Assembly: GCA_029817715.1 (NCBI GenBank)
Contig: JARUPY010000387.1
Location: forward strand, 6,138,001-6,202,000
Direction: 5' to 3'
Origin: Melastoma dodecandrum
Lineage: Eukaryota > Streptophyta > Magnoliopsida > Myrtales > Melastomataceae
Length of the DNA stretch: 64,000 nucleotides
The notes beneath the pieces were generated by a model, which ran no database searches, was not told the origin of the DNA, and was given only the letters and a program-made list of their open reading frames with translations. The position numbers and the translations under genes were made by a program. Below are positions 34,791 to 47,069 of this stretch, one piece after another (the first letter of the stretch is position 1; each line of letters starts with the position of its first letter).

Positions 34791-37110
34791 ATGGCAAACA
34801 CCTCCCCAGGACGCGTTGCAGCTTCTACAACCGTGGAAGACGAAGGGAACCTTCCTCCAACCGCCACGGAAACCACAGACGTGACGTCCACTCCAACCTT
34901 CTCCCTGGACGCGTCGGTATTTCGCCCACTCTTCTCCCAAGCCCCAACTTTCGCTGTTGGGCAGTCTTCAGGCGGAGGCATGTCTCCGACGTACGTACCA
35001 CCCGTGGCAGCCTTCACCTCCCCGACAATGCAAACCTCAACCGTCCCGACGACTGTCTCCCCATTTCTCCCCAACCTATCCACACCAACCCAAGGCGCCG
35101 ATACTACTTCCCTAGGGGGCAAAGTCGAGTCCCTCACCGTAGAATTATCAGCCCTGAAGACAATGATGCAGAATTACTTCAGCGGCAGCTCTCGACAACT
35201 CCGAACCCCGTTGCTACCCAGAATCCTCACCTACCTCCTGTCATGCCAGGATCTGCGGCGCCAACAAGCGCGGTGCCCTCACATTATCCTTTCCTTCAGC
35301 CAAGCTTTAGCGCTCTTGCTTCCATCTCCCCGCTGTACCACCCAGTCATGCCTGGGCGCCGCCGCCTCCACTGGTATCGCCTCCCTGTACAACCCATATA
35401 TGCGCATGCCACCCGCTCCTACGACCTCGGTACCTCAGATTCCACCTTACTACCCACGACCACCAGCCCGAGGTTAACCCCACACATACCAACCGCGGTC
35501 GGATCAACTCCCCCAGAAGGAATGCCATTCTCTTACTTCCCTGCCAACGCTCCGATTGCCAACTACGAGGTGCTACAATCCACCGCGCTGGTCCCTCAGC
35601 CCCACATGCAGGGCCGACTCCGCCCAGTCCAAGGACCCGCAACGCAAACATAATAGATGAGTTATTGGGAGAAAAGGGGGAAATGAGCTCTTTCGAGACA
35701 AGGCTCGAAGCGACATCCATGCGAGAAGCCGAGGCCAAACATATCGCAAGGCTGGAAGAACGCATCAATGCCCTCCAAGTATATCAAGCGCGAACATGGG
35801 AATACAACGACTTCCAAATTCCCCACTTCCAGGTCCCACCTAAATCCAAGCCCCCGGAGTTCGAGAAGTTCAAAGGCACCGGATGCCCCGAGCTACACCT
35901 CAAACATTGTTGCCACTAGATGTTTGTCTACCCGGCAGACGACAAACTCCGCATCGCAATGTTCTAGGAAAGCCTGGCGGAGTCCGCGCTCCAGTGGTAC
36001 TACTCCAAGGACCTAAAACAGTTCGCCACGTTCAAGGATTTGGCGCTTGATTTCTTGAACTATTATAGCTTCAACATTGAGATGGCGCCAACGCTGTCCG
36101 ATATCCGCAAGCTACGCAGGTTTTGAGGGGAGTCAGAGACCTTCGCTCACTGTTTTCGATAGATGGCCGCGCAGATCAAGCCCCCCATGCAGGAGCGAGA
36201 TCTCATTGCCGAATTCCTACAACTGCTGCCGCGCGAATATGGACCGTTCATGATCGGTGGTCGGGCACCGCTGACGTTCGCCCAAGCAGTCATTGCCGCC
36301 AGCCAGCTCGATGATGCCAGTAGAGATGGCCTCATCCCGACCACACCGCCAAAGCCGATGGTCAAGCCAAAGCCTAAGGAGCTCATTGCAATTGCCGAAC
36401 ACAGTAGGCAATCCATGAGGGCTAAACCAGCCCCTACTACGTATGCGCCAAGGTCGTACGTGGCGGCAGCTACCAGACCACCAGCATTCGCCACCGCTCG
36501 CCCCAGAGCTCCCGCACCAGTGACGATGTACTCCCAATCGAGGCCGGCTCAACAGGAAGGCCCAAAGCGCAGGTTGGAAGATCTTACCCCCACTCCTGAC
36601 CCGTTGGACGTCATGTTCGTTCGACTGAGAGACATGGGCTTCATCAAGCCCGTGGAGGCCAAGGCAACCAACCCATCCTCTATGGGCTACAACCCCAAGG
36701 CGGTTTGTCAGTACCATTCTGGGGCATTGGGGCATGACACCAAGGATTGCATCGCCCTCCGCTTCAAAATTCAGAATTTGCTGGACGACGGCGCCATCAC
36801 CTTCGCTGCACCAGCCACCATTCCTAACGTCAAGAGCAATCCTTTGCCTGAACACGTGAACTATGTTGTTGCTAACTCCTTCTCGCCACTGACCAATCAA
36901 GAAGAAGAAATCCACATGTACGAATGTGAGGTAGCACTTACAGAGCATGTCAACGTGGTGCACGCCGGTCGAGGACGAAGCCGAGGTCGAGGTCGAAACC
37001 AGGGCCAAAGTCAGCCCAACAGGGGGGTTCGCCCGGTGTCAGCAACTACAGCACTACCGGACGGCTTCACGATAATAAATCCTCGGAGGCCCAAAGTGCC
37101 GTATGTATAA
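34791..37110 (+). pseudogene. Gag, Ogre-like element
   Basis: ATG at 34791 (MANTSPGRVAASTTVEDEGN) opens a Ser/Thr/Pro-rich N-terminal region that changes frame at least three times before 35650. The main domain runs in frame 1: PPKSKPPEFEKFKGTG, ESLAESALQWYYS, FKDLALDFLNYY, AEFLQLLPREYGPFMIGG and the zinc-knuckle-like CQYHSGALGHDTKDC (about 36710-36750), then a Gly/Arg-rich tail (GRGRSRGRGRNQGQ). In-frame stops lie at 35917, 35966, 36123 and 36161. The frame ends at TAA 37108-37110 and continues open into the protease region. Confidence 0.8.
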
Positions 37111-38174
37111 ATTCCGCTCGGGGAGACACAGCCCGAGGCGCCCTCCCAGGCAGAAGGCTCGCTTGCGAAGGAACCAAGGATTCCCGTCGTGATTAGACCC
37201 AGCTGCGCCTCACCAACCCCAGAAGTTGAACTCATCACCCGTTCAGGTAGGGTGGTGGCTACTCCTAACGCCCAGTTGCAGGGGGAACCGTCGAAGCTCA
37301 AGGCGCCATCGAACGAACAGATCCGCAAGGTGATCTACGCTATCAAGGAGAGCGATTACAACATTGTAGAGCAGCTGAGGAAGCAACCAGCTCAGATTTC
37401 GCTTTTCGACCTTATTCATTCCTCCGACAAGCACTGGGAGATGTTGGAGAAATTCCTTGCCGAGGTGCATGTGCCTGAGCAGGTTAAAGTAAATGCGTTG
37501 GACACGTACATGAACTAGATATTAGCCAACGACGCAATTACTTTTTCAGAAGATGATCTCTCAGAACAAGGAGACGATCACAACGATGCGCTATTTATAA
37601 CGCTCAAGTGCAGAGACACCACCATCTCCAAGGTTCTCATAGATGGTGGGTCAGGGGTTAATATAATACCGCTTGTGGTTGTACAAAAGCTCGGCATCAA
37701 CACGGAGAAGCTACCGCAATCGGGGTTATCCATCCGGGCTTTCGATGGTGCCAAGTGCTAGGCTCACGGCGAGGTCACTTTGGAGATTAAGGTAGGGCTA
37801 ACCCTTTTCTCCTCCGTGTTTCAGATACTCGAGACGGCGGGCTCCTTCAACATGCTGTTAGGATGCCCGTGGATTCACCAGGCAGGAGCGGTTCCATCAA
37901 CACTCCACCAAATGGTCAGGTTTCCCTCAGCGGCAAACTCGTCACAGTAAAGGGGGAACATACGAAGGAACTCTGCCACGAGATCGACATGCCGTATCTC
38001 GGAGAGCCAACCGGAGAACCATTGACGGCTCAAACGCTAGAAATGGTCCACGTGGTCAGGCGTGATTATAAATCCGACCCTTTGATGACGCGAGGCAACA
38101 TCAGCGCTGCAAAAGAATTCATCAGACATGGATACCAACCGGGCCAAGGACTCGGAGCCAGGGGCAAGGCATGA
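37111..38174 (+). pseudogene. Aspartic protease, Ogre-like element
   Basis: Same frame as gag: VELITRSGRVV, then RKVIYAIKESDYNIVEQL, then VLIDGGSGVNIIPL, the Tat-type active site (DGGS in place of DTGS), and FNMLLGCPWIHQAGAVPST. Stops at 37516 and 37759. After a frameshift near 37900 it continues GKLVTVKGEH and IRHGYQPGQGLGARGKA, the G-patch-like motif that follows protease in Ogre elements, ending at 38174. About 125 bases later the sequence jumps into LTR, so the RT never follows. Confidence 0.85.
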
Positions 38175-38300
38175 CCCACCCGATCAGAATCCCCTCTCCG
38201 ATGGGGACCACGGCGCTCGGATTCGAAGGTGAACTACGGCGTAAGCTGGACAAGCACGCCAACGACAAGTCATTTATCCGCTTCGTCCGTTCTTCTGCGA

Positions 38301-39788
38301 CAAGTCATTTTTTTATTATTTTAATAATAATAATAAATAAATAAATAAATAAATAAATAATAAATAAGAAAAAATAAAATAAATATGATTCCAAGGGAGC
38401 GAGACCATTGTGCGCTTATATTTTTGTATTCCCATTAAAGTTCTATTTCTCCTAAGTTACATCACTAATGCTTGTTTTCTTGTCTTTCATAAAAACACGG
38501 CGGAATTTTGGCGGATATTCTCGAGCATTCTCGAAGTCAATATACAAGTGTATGATCTTTGGAGACCGACATCAACGGGCTACAAAAAACCCCAATCAAT
38601 TCAACCACTTCAAATGGTAAGTCATATCTTACTTTTCAGCACGATTAAATACATGTCGATTTAATCGTTACTCATTTAAGCTTTGTATATCTCTTCTCCT
38701 TTGTTTTGCATGTTAAAACAACGAGGAAATATCATCTTTCAACATCGTGAAGGATCAACATCAACGCGCCACACAACGCCCGGTGAGTATCGTTATTACT
38801 CACCAGTTAATTCCGGATATTCAATATATTTTGGAATTTTCTGATATCGTCTTCCCTGTGGTGTTTTGATTTTGCATGAAAAATCAACCGAGCTTCATGG
38901 AATCCCGACAAAAGCGGTATTTCGAAGATAGGAAAAGCTTGAAGGCGCATGTAACAAACCGCACGGTTTGGATCTACCACGGCCTAAAAACCGTCGGTTC
39001 GAAGTAAAAGCGGCATCAAACGTCATCAACCGTCACCTCAGGTACATAAGGGAAGTGCGGGCTTCCTGTCATTTCTTTATTTCCACATGTAACAGGTCGT
39101 GAGCCCAAGTGCATAGGCTCACGATCATCGCCCTTTCCCACTCCCTTTGATCTCAATAATTAGTTGTGATTGTTCACATGCTTTTGGCCCGTAGTTTTAT
39201 CGTCGCATGCTGTTTGCTAAATACACATGAGTTCGAGCCTAAAAGGTTCGAATCGGGTCCAACACTCGTAAAACAGTGACATGAGTCCGGAGTCATGCCC
39301 GGATCGGGTCCAACGCCTGTTAATCAAAAGCCAAACTCTTTTGGAGCAAACGCCACCTCTTCGCATGCTTAGAGTGTAAGGACTAGTAAGTAGAAATCCC
39401 CGAACCAGCTGTTTTTCCGACTTAACAGTTTTAAAATAAAAAGTCGGTGGCGACTCCGTAATAGTTTACCTAGGTTAAACAACATGTTTTACAAACGGAG
39501 CCATTTTGGATGGGTGACGGCAACACGAGCCGCTCCCTGGATCCTCCCCACATTTCCCAAGCTAGGTCTTACGCAGCCTTTCGCCCGTCGCCTTCAAGGA
39601 CTGGATACGGTCGGCGAAACGCCCCGTAGATTCGCTCGGGAAATAAGGGATGATTCAACCCGGTGCCCTTCCGCAGCGTCCGACGCTCGAGTCGCGAGAT
39701 CGACCGGATTGGGCCCCGGGGAGCGGGCCCGAATTCTCGTTGTCGCTGGAGCCGCAGTGCGCGTGCTAGGCCGGAGGGCGCGCGTACA
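38301..39788 (+). repeat. 3' LTR of the Ogre-like element, 5' end missing
   Basis: Begins at a TAA microsatellite (38303-38375) equivalent to 32170-32240 and is nearly identical to the 5' LTR up to about 38892. The remaining 0.9 kb (GGTGGCGACTCCG at about 39447, ending GCGCGTACA) matches the end of the solo LTR at 17400-18257. The first about 1.64 kb of this LTR is absent, the right edge of the internal deletion. Confidence 0.8.
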
Positions 39789-39838
39789 GCGATTTCATTC
39801 CATTTCCACTTATGAATATGCAATGGTTGAAGTTCTCC

Positions 39839-42005
39839 CGAAAGGTTATAAGGTTTCGCTATTTATATAAAAACAATTGAATCTTAATAATATTATAATA
39901 AATCCCAAATTCCTTTAGTTACATTAGTTGTTATATACAATATGTAAATGGCAAATAATAAACAAGCAGAAGACTTCTACTTGACCTGGAAAGACACATT
40001 TCCACATTATTCAATGAAACTAAGTGCATTCCTAATGTTTAATCTTCTCAACTGACCAAACCTTCGAGTTTCAATCGAGTTAACTAGTGTACTAGACATA
40101 TCATCAATTATAACCGGATGGAATCAACCACTCCAATGCTTAAATTTGATATTCGGGGTCCCTATTTCAACCCCCTTTAACTATCTCCAAGGCTAATCTG
40201 TCTTGTCGATTTGTCGAGGAATCTGCTCGCGTTTTAACCGGACTAAGTCTGTCCTTTGTCTAACCACGACTTCAATCTGTCATATCATTCTCGGCCCATC
40301 ATCTAGGCCATTTAGCTAGTCTATAACGGCTATTTAACCGGACATTCCGAACTGTCCAGGCTTCTTCGCCCATACCCTTGGGTGCCTAATTCCGGCCCCT
40401 TTCTTTCGATCATATTCACCGGCCTTTGAGGCAAAAAAATTAGGGTGCCCCAAGGTCATTCTTTAATCATTCCCAGCCCTTCAAAAGTCTTCAACAATGG
40501 TACTACATCCAACCAATTTATATTCCTCTCCTTGACACGTAGCCATTGGTTTACCCTCACCATTCTCAGGCAAGAATTGCCAAACGGAATACCAAGGACA
40601 CAACCACTTTTCCAGTCGTTCCTTTATCTTCTTCCATTAGTCTCAAACCGCTCTAGGAGCATCATTTCACTATAAGATACACGCTCAAGCAAGGTACAAA
40701 CACATGCAACATCAAACAATCACGTAGACCTACGTTATCATACATCACCGAGACTCTCCCTCACTCAACTGGGGAGAACGTCTCTCCTAAGAATGGCTTC
40801 GGATGGCTCCTCTCCACTCTGCACCATCCTTCACCAGCCAAAGGAGTGGATGGCTTTTCCTCAACCCAAGGTCGAGTCCCCCTTCCCCCTTGTCGCAATT
40901 CGAAATCAAGCATCTACCACACATTGTTACCACGTCTCTATTTACGGCGACAATATTATGGCCATCCGAGTAAGGAAAGAGAGAGAGGGAAGTAATGTTT
41001 GTACCTAGAGCTTGAGTCTTGTCCGAGCTTCCCCAACTCTCTCCTTCTTCGCGCAATTTCTCCCCGGCATAAACGTGTTTGAGAAGTCGTCTTACTCCAG
41101 TGTTGCCAAGCTCTCTCACCCTTCCTTTCACTCCCATGACTTCCTTGTCTTGGTCTCCACTACGTCGAGCTCCATCCGCTCTGCATGCACGATCAAGGCT
41201 TCAAGGGAACGAAATCTCACCCTCTCCATGTCCCTTTTTTCCTTTCCTCTTCTCCTTGCTAGCCCTCCTTCTTCCTCAAGTTCCTCCTTCGATGTCTTCT
41301 CTTTCCCTTCCTCCCATCTTATGTCCGATGCCATGAAGAATTGTGGGATAATGAATTTTGTTTCCCCCCCATATTCCTTCCCTTTAATTGATTTTTAATG
41401 GCTTCCCCAGCAAGGTTGAGGACCCCAAACACAATTAAAATTGATTTAATTTCCCTTGGGTCCGGTCAAACGCAGACAACTCTAGGGGGTCAATATTATT
41501 TATTCAATCCCACGGATGTCTCCATTTGAAGGGACAGACACATCCGTCTATTGTCAGATATCTTGGATGCATTTGTCTAGTGAGAGGAACGCATCCATCC
41601 TTGGTAAGAATCAGAGGGATGCATCCACGTAGTCGACGAACGCATCCATCTGTTGTCATATATAGCAGATGCATCCGTCTGGCGGAATAGACGCATCCGT
41701 CTTTGGTCAGATCAGAGGGATGCATCCGTCAAAGCGAAGGACGCATCTGCCTACTGTCAACTAGCCTAAACCTCCAAGTGGTTTCTCCTTGTTCTTGCTT
41801 CATCTTGGTTTCATTCCGTACGTCCAATTTGTCCATTAATACAATCTCACTTGCATTATTGTCCATTCTACTACTTAAAATCAAATGCAAGCTCCTTGTC
41901 GCTATTTACTCTTGAGAAAAAATATCGAGTCATCACAACTTACCTACAACGGCTTATAAACATTGCATTTACATAATGTGCTCTACAAAAGTTTGTGTCG
42001 TTACA
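39839..42005 (-). repeat. LTR-like insertion (probable solo LTR) in copy B integrase
   Basis: A 2167-bp block between two TCTCC copies (39834-39838 and 42006-42010). On the minus strand it starts TGTAACGACAC and ends ...AACCTTTCG; the equivalent end in copy A is TTTTA, so the original end was probably CA. Removing it restores the integrase reading: the left side is IEH*RPMG, the right side ELQPLHIHKWKW. No coding genes inside. Contains a 51-bp tandem repeat (41510-41765). A solo LTR or a small non-autonomous LTR element. Confidence 0.7.
41510..41765 (-). repeat. 51-bp tandem repeat inside the LTR-like insertion
   Basis: Five diverged units with the core ACGCATCCRTC start at 41538, 41589, 41640, 41691 and 41741, that is every 50-51 bases. 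Each also holds a second GATGCATCC, so the unit is a nested, partly inverted design. The reading frame through it gives repeated KDGC-like peptides, a by-product of the period of 51. Confidence 0.8.
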
Positions 42006-43137
42006 TCTCCCATCGGTCGTCAATGTTCAATCTTGACCCTCTAACAAGTCAAACGATGACTCACATATTGAGCCACACCCGTCTTCAATTCATGCCACCA
42101 GTACTGCTTTCTCAAATTATTGTACATTTTCGTGACTCCCGGGTAGATATTATAAGCATTCTAATGTGCTTCATCCAGGATTTGAGTACGAATGTCTTCC
42201 TGAGCGGGGACATATCCGATCATGGAAGCGTATACTAAACCATCCTCGGATATGTTGAATCATCATGAGTCTCATGTTGCAGTCTGGTTCGTACATTTGA
42301 TAAATATTCATCGTATTTTCGTGCCTCAACAATCCAGTTAACTAGGTCACAACTAATCATCATCTTCGCGAGCATGCCTTCATTCTCACTAGAAGTTACT
42401 CCGATCCAAATCTCAATCATTTGTGTACTCAATCTCCATTCCTCCACAATTATGCTCGCCAGTGAGACAATCTTACGACTCAAGGCATCAACAACGAAAT
42501 TCACCCTATCAGGATGATATGAAATGGTACAATCATAATCTTTCAATAATTTCATCCACCGTCTTTGTCGCAAGTTCAACTCATTTTGTGAGAACGGATA
42601 CTTTAAACTCTTGTGGTCGGTGAAAATTTCAAATGTGTCACCATACAGGTAGTGTCACCATAACTTCAATGCAAACACCACTACAGCCAGCTCTAGATCA
42701 TGTGTTGGATAATTTTGTTCATGAACTTTGAGTTGCCTTGATGCATACGCAACTACTTTTCAGTGCTGCATCAAAACTGCTCTCAATCCCTGGTACGAAG
42801 CATCACAGTTCATTTTGAACCTGCCGCTCCCACTTGGTGATGCTAGCACAGGCATTGAAGTGAGGAGTCGTTTTAATTCTATAAAACTTTCTTCATACTC
42901 ATGGGTCCACTCAAAGATAGTACCCTTTTTCATCAGACTCGTCATTGGTCGTGAAATTTTGGAGAATCCCTCTATGAATCTCTTATAATATTCAGTCAAC
43001 CCCAGAAAACTACGTACTTCCGTCACAATCATCGGACGTGGCCAATTTAAAACTGCTTCCACTTTAGCAGGGTCAACAGCAATACCTTCTGCAGAGACAA
43101 CATTCCAACCAGAATTCACACTTGCTCTGTCTGACAT
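42006..43137 (-). pseudogene. RT connection, RNase H and integrase zinc-binding region, copy B
   Basis: 43137-42760: [37 protein letters not shown] and [18 protein letters not shown], then [18 protein letters not shown] at the RNase H start. 42579-42235: [20 protein letters not shown] and VVDALSRK, the conserved RNase H end. Then the integrase zinc-binding segment to 42011: LDEAH, NAYNIYPGVTKMYNNLR, QYWWHELKTGVAQYV, LTC*RVKIEH, with the pattern H, H, C kept and a stop beside the last Cys. Cut at 42010 by the LTR-like insertion. Several stops. Confidence 0.85.
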
Positions 43138-43660
43138 ATAATTGATTCTGCCTCAAGGAGCAACCTAAAATGTACTACGTGGTCTTCTATACTCTTAGAA
43201 TAATGTAATCCATGAACACTACAACAAATTTGTCTAAGTAGGGCTTGAATATCCTATTCATCAACTCCATGAAAGCTGATGGAGCATTAGTGAGGCCAAA
43301 TGATAATACTAGAAATTCATAGTGTCCATATCGAGTAAGAAATGTTGTCTTCATGATATCTGAGTCCAGCACACTAATTTGATGATATCTTGTTCTCAAA
43401 TCAATTTTTGAGTACACAATAGAACCCTGAACCTGATCAAATAGATCGCCAATGCGAGGCAATGGATATATGTTTTTAATAGTGACTTTATTCAGCAAAC
43501 GGTAGTTAATACACTATGCATTGTTCCATCCTTCTTCTTAACGAATAATACAGGTGCACCCCATAGAGACACACTAGGGCGGATAAACCCCTTATCTAAC
43601 AAGTCCTAAAGTTGCACCTTAACTCATTGAGTTCATCAAATCACATACGGTAAGGAGCTC
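43138..43660 (-). pseudogene. Reverse transcriptase, copy B
   Basis: The minus strand reads [20 protein letters not shown] and VKKKDGTM (fingers, 43640-43500), then [36 protein letters not shown] (first catalytic Asp), [20 protein letters not shown] and [11 protein letters not shown]. The usual YxDD box is FMDY, so the second catalytic Asp is lost. A frameshift follows near 43187. A dead copy of a standard gypsy RT. Confidence 0.85.
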
Positions 43661-44230
43661 TAGAAATCAGTTATGTACTCGGAACGACATCTAAAATCAA
43701 CCTCTCTGGAAGGTGGTAAACCCAAAAGTTCTTCTAGAAAAACATCAATGTCCTACAGTCTTGGAAGTTCATCCTTAAGGTTCAACACCACTGCCAAAAA
43801 AGCTTCACCATCTCTCAGGATTTGTGGTACCTCCACTACAGCAATCGAAGGAAATTCGTCACATTAGTTGTCTTGTCCAGCGTATGTACAAACTGGTTGT
43901 CCATGCACCTCAAACAAAATCTCTCTTCTGACGCAATCCACCATCGCGTGGCACGCTCTAACTAATCCATCCCGAGGATGGCATCATAGGCTTTGATCTA
44001 AAACGCAATCAAATCAATCCAGGATTGTAATAGATTTACTCGTACCACACATCCTCTGCACATGAAATTCATAAATACACTCTCCCCAATAGGTAGCCAT
44101 ACCCTCAGGACTTCTGCGCCATCACTCATAAACCCATTCTCTTTAACAAATTTCCAGAATATAAACAAATGTGTTGAACCCGTATCGAATGAGGCATTAA
44201 CATCCAACCCATTTACCAAAATCATACATG
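43661..44230 (-). pseudogene. Protease and linker to RT, copy B
   Basis: 44234-43998 encodes MTCMILVNGLDVNASFDTGS with the classical DTGS active site, then HLFIFWKFVKENG and CVVRVNLLQSWIDLIAF. The linker to the RT (43660-43997) is present but has stops. Typical chromovirus protease position between the zinc knuckle and RT. Confidence 0.8.
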
Positions 44231-45204
44231 TCATGGCATTCCTACTTGCTCACGACTCATCACATTCACCCGTCCTGACTCCTGAGGCTTATTCACTGAG
44301 ATTTTGGATTCGCTCCCACTTGGCATGTGCCGCGGCCTAAACATAGATGGGTCAATTCCATCCATTCTTCGGTTTGTCAAACGTGGACAGTGAATCCTTA
44401 TGTGGCCCTGTCGTCCACACTCGTAGCAAGTAATTCCAGCTGCTGGGATGCCAAACCTCCATGAGCTTGTCCTGGGTGAGTGGGAAGGTCGTGCTTTATG
44501 ACTAAATCCACTTGTCTTTGAGATTCCACTAGTGCTCAATTTCTTGCCCGAGCTAAGGACAACTCCATGAAAAAAATCTTCCAAATATCCTAAATGATCC
44601 AGCACTAGAGTCACTCTTAGGTACCTCATACTCATCCTTCTCCCTCACAGTTTTCTCTATGAGTTATTCATGATGATACATCTCCTTATAGGCCATCATT
44701 GGTACCAGCCAATCTCGAATCCTGGGATTCAAGTTCATTGCATACTTTTGTGTCTTCAGTTCGGGAGTAGCCATGAGGTGTGGGGCATACCTAGATAACT
44801 CAATGAACTTGCGTTCATGTTCGTCAACAATCATCTCTCCTTGCTCCAGTAGCTCAAACTCCCTTATCTTTGTCCAAGAATGCTTGATGGAATTGCTCCC
44901 ACGTTGTCCTATGATAGTGCACCCTAACAATAGCACGGGTAGAGCGCCAACACAACTCAACATCGCCTCAGAGGTGATATTCCGCTATCATCAGCTTTTC
45001 CGCTTCATTGAGCTCTAGGAAAACGAAGATCATGTTCCAGTCTTGCAAGAATATATGCGCACCATCTGAGCCTTCAATGCCCTTAAACGAGGAAGGATTC
45101 AGCCTCTGTACCTCTGCCATTATTTCCAACCGGCGACTCTTATTAACCGTTGTCCCATGTCCAAGCATGTGACCATCAAAGCAACTACTAGCATTGTCTG
45201 TCAT
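44231..45204 (-). pseudogene. Gag, copy B
   Basis: MTDNASSCFDGHMLG starts at 45204; capsid-like text follows: RLNPSSFKGIEGSDGAHIFL, WNMIFVFLELNEAEKLMIAE, then (44963-44664) FELLEQGEMIVDEHERKFIE, LSRYAPHLMATPELK and LNPRIRDWLVPMMAY. The zinc knuckle CYECGRQGHIRIHC (CX2CX4HX4C, about 44430-44390) is intact. Two frame breaks separate the three parts. Standard chromovirus gag. Confidence 0.85.
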
Positions 45205-45451
45205 CTTTCAAACATTCAAGACTTGTGTGAGTTTTGCATATATTGTATTCCATTTAGATAATTATGTCATTGACATAATCATCTTAGAGGATGTACGAAC
45301 GTAATCATTCAACATCAAACAAGGTATTACAAGGCAACCAAGCCAAGCAATATTAGATGTACGAACGTAATCATTCATCATGCATATACTATGATAACTA
45401 CACTTACACATCATAAATCCTAATTCCACCTTATGACGCCCTTCAAACCTA

Positions 45452-45464
45452 GGCTCGGATACCA
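45452..45464 (-). promoter_or_regulatory. Primer-binding site, copy B
   Basis: The minus strand reads TGGTATCCGAGCC three bases after the LTR end, one mismatch from TGGTATCAGAGCC, the usual plant site complementary to initiator tRNA-Met. Confidence 0.85.
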
Positions 45465-45467
45465 ACT

Positions 45468-47062
45468 TGCAAAGATCGCCTATCCAAGTATCTGTTAAAT
45501 ATCAACATATCAAAATTTCATCCGATCAAGTCAAATTATAGAGCTAAGTCAGACTATTTAGCGGAAGCGACAATGCCAACTCATACCTTTGACTCGTCTT
45601 CTCTTGTCTGCTAAGCCCCGTCACAGTCTCTACTCCCGTGTTTTATTTATTTCCTAAAAGAATGTTCCCCGAATGGAATTAATGACCAATCGCTAAGTAC
45701 GTCTCATCCCATGCACACACGCGGGAAGAAAGTATAAAACCTATAATTATTCTAGAGTGTACAACTTTTTAAAAGAAAGTATTTTCCATGTGTTGATTAC
45801 ACAATCACAACCGAACATGTGTCACCAGATCATTCTCATTGGCCACCATACAACTATGACACCCCTGTGAACAATTCACATGACCACAATTATATGGTCG
45901 CACTAACACATACAAATGCTAGTGCACCTACGCACAAGTACAAGAATCACATATACACATGCACATCCAACAAGCATCATACAATTAAATGTAAACATAC
46001 CGACTTCCTCCTACCCCTCATCTCAAATCAACCCTTCTCGAGGTGCCAGGATCACCTGCATTCACACCCACTCCTTCAGGAGCGCCCGGAAACTGGAGCA
46101 AGTAACAACCGCGAGTACACACACCAAATACGTCACAATAATCACTCGCAGAATTCAATCTCACAACTTAATCATAATAACAAACCCAAATCCTAATCTG
46201 GAACTCCATGGTCACAAGTCCGCTATAATTCAAATCTTGGATTATATCAATTATTCCTAAAAAAAAATCCCTCCCAAACGACCACTATCATTCCATTTCG
46301 AATTCAATATCAACGAAATGATCACGCCTAAGATAGATTTCACAAGTGCTTCCACATCATTACCAACGACAACCAGCACACGAAAGCCACTGGGAAGAAG
46401 AACGGGTGACTGCATAATCATTTCCAATTCAAATAAAAGAACCGAGCTCCATCCCCATAACTACATCAGACAACGAACCCACAGTCAACACCGCGATCAC
46501 GACCACTACAACAACGGATCATGGGTATTTTTCCCCATAACGCATCAAGAAAGGGAAGAAACATCAGGTTCTATTGGACCCACGAAACCACCAGGGGAAC
46601 TACCAACCCGGAATAAAGATTAACAACAAATATACAATAAGGAATAAATGACATGGAAAGGGAAAAATGAGACGTGCTTCAGTCATCAAGCCCTCGTAAC
46701 TCGCGTTTTCGAGATCCCCAAATATCACTATCCCGTAATTAGTCAGCTCCATGCCACACACGTTCCTGACCTTGTGTCGAGCCTCCTTCCTCCCTCTCTC
46801 GCCCTCACTGTGGCCGCCTCAAGGATCTGCTTCTTCTTTGGTTAAGTGAGAAATGGGGCAAGGGTTTGCGGAGACACATCTTATCAAGGGAATGGTGGGG
46901 AACGATTCTGACATTTCCCCCTTCTACTTATTAGTATTATTACTATTATTTTATTTATTTTTTTATCTTTTTTTATTTGAAATAATCTTATATTAGACCA
47001 TTGTGTTCACCACATTTTAGGAAATGTTACAATTGGGTCCATTATCTCTTAGGGTCTTTAAA
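45468..47062 (-). repeat. 5' LTR of copy B
   Basis: In plus-strand coordinates it starts TGCAAAGATCGCC beside the primer-binding site and ends at ...GGTCTTTAAA, where copies A and B-3' read CTTTACA, so the terminal TG of the minus strand has mutated. 1595 bp; it matches 11073-11292 plus 28106-29447. Confidence 0.85.
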
Positions 47063-47069
47063 TCTAATA

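Larger units (their letters stand above)
30527..39788 (+). mobile_element. Ogre-like element, internally deleted
   Basis: 9262 bp with TG...CA ends (TGTAGATCCCCC ... GCGCGTACA), flanked by a perfect GCGAT duplication (30522-30526 and 39789-39793) in the integrase gene of copy B. Plus-strand order: 5' LTR (30527 to about 32755, lacking its last about 0.9 kb), leader, ORF1, gag, protease, then a jump at about 38298 directly into the middle of the 3' LTR (38301-39788). RT, RNase H and integrase are missing, so the copy cannot move by itself. An ORF1 before gag is the hallmark of Ogre elements. Confidence 0.9.
11073..47062 (-). mobile_element. Chromovirus-like Ty3/gypsy element, copy B, with three insertions
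   Basis: Minus-strand element with its 5' LTR at the right (45468-47062) and its 3' LTR at the left, split by a later insertion (11073-11292 and 28106-29447). Internal order from the right: primer-binding site, gag, protease, RT, RNase H, integrase, polypurine tract. Subtracting the nested elements (11293-28100 plus one TSD, 30527-39788 plus one TSD, 39839-42005 plus one TSD) leaves about 7.7 kb, a normal size. The terminal duplication is imperfect: CTAAG before 11073 against TCTAAT after 47062. The primer-binding site matching initiator tRNA-Met and the integrase tail fit the Del/Tekay chromoviruses; the lineage assignment is inference. Confidence 0.85.
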
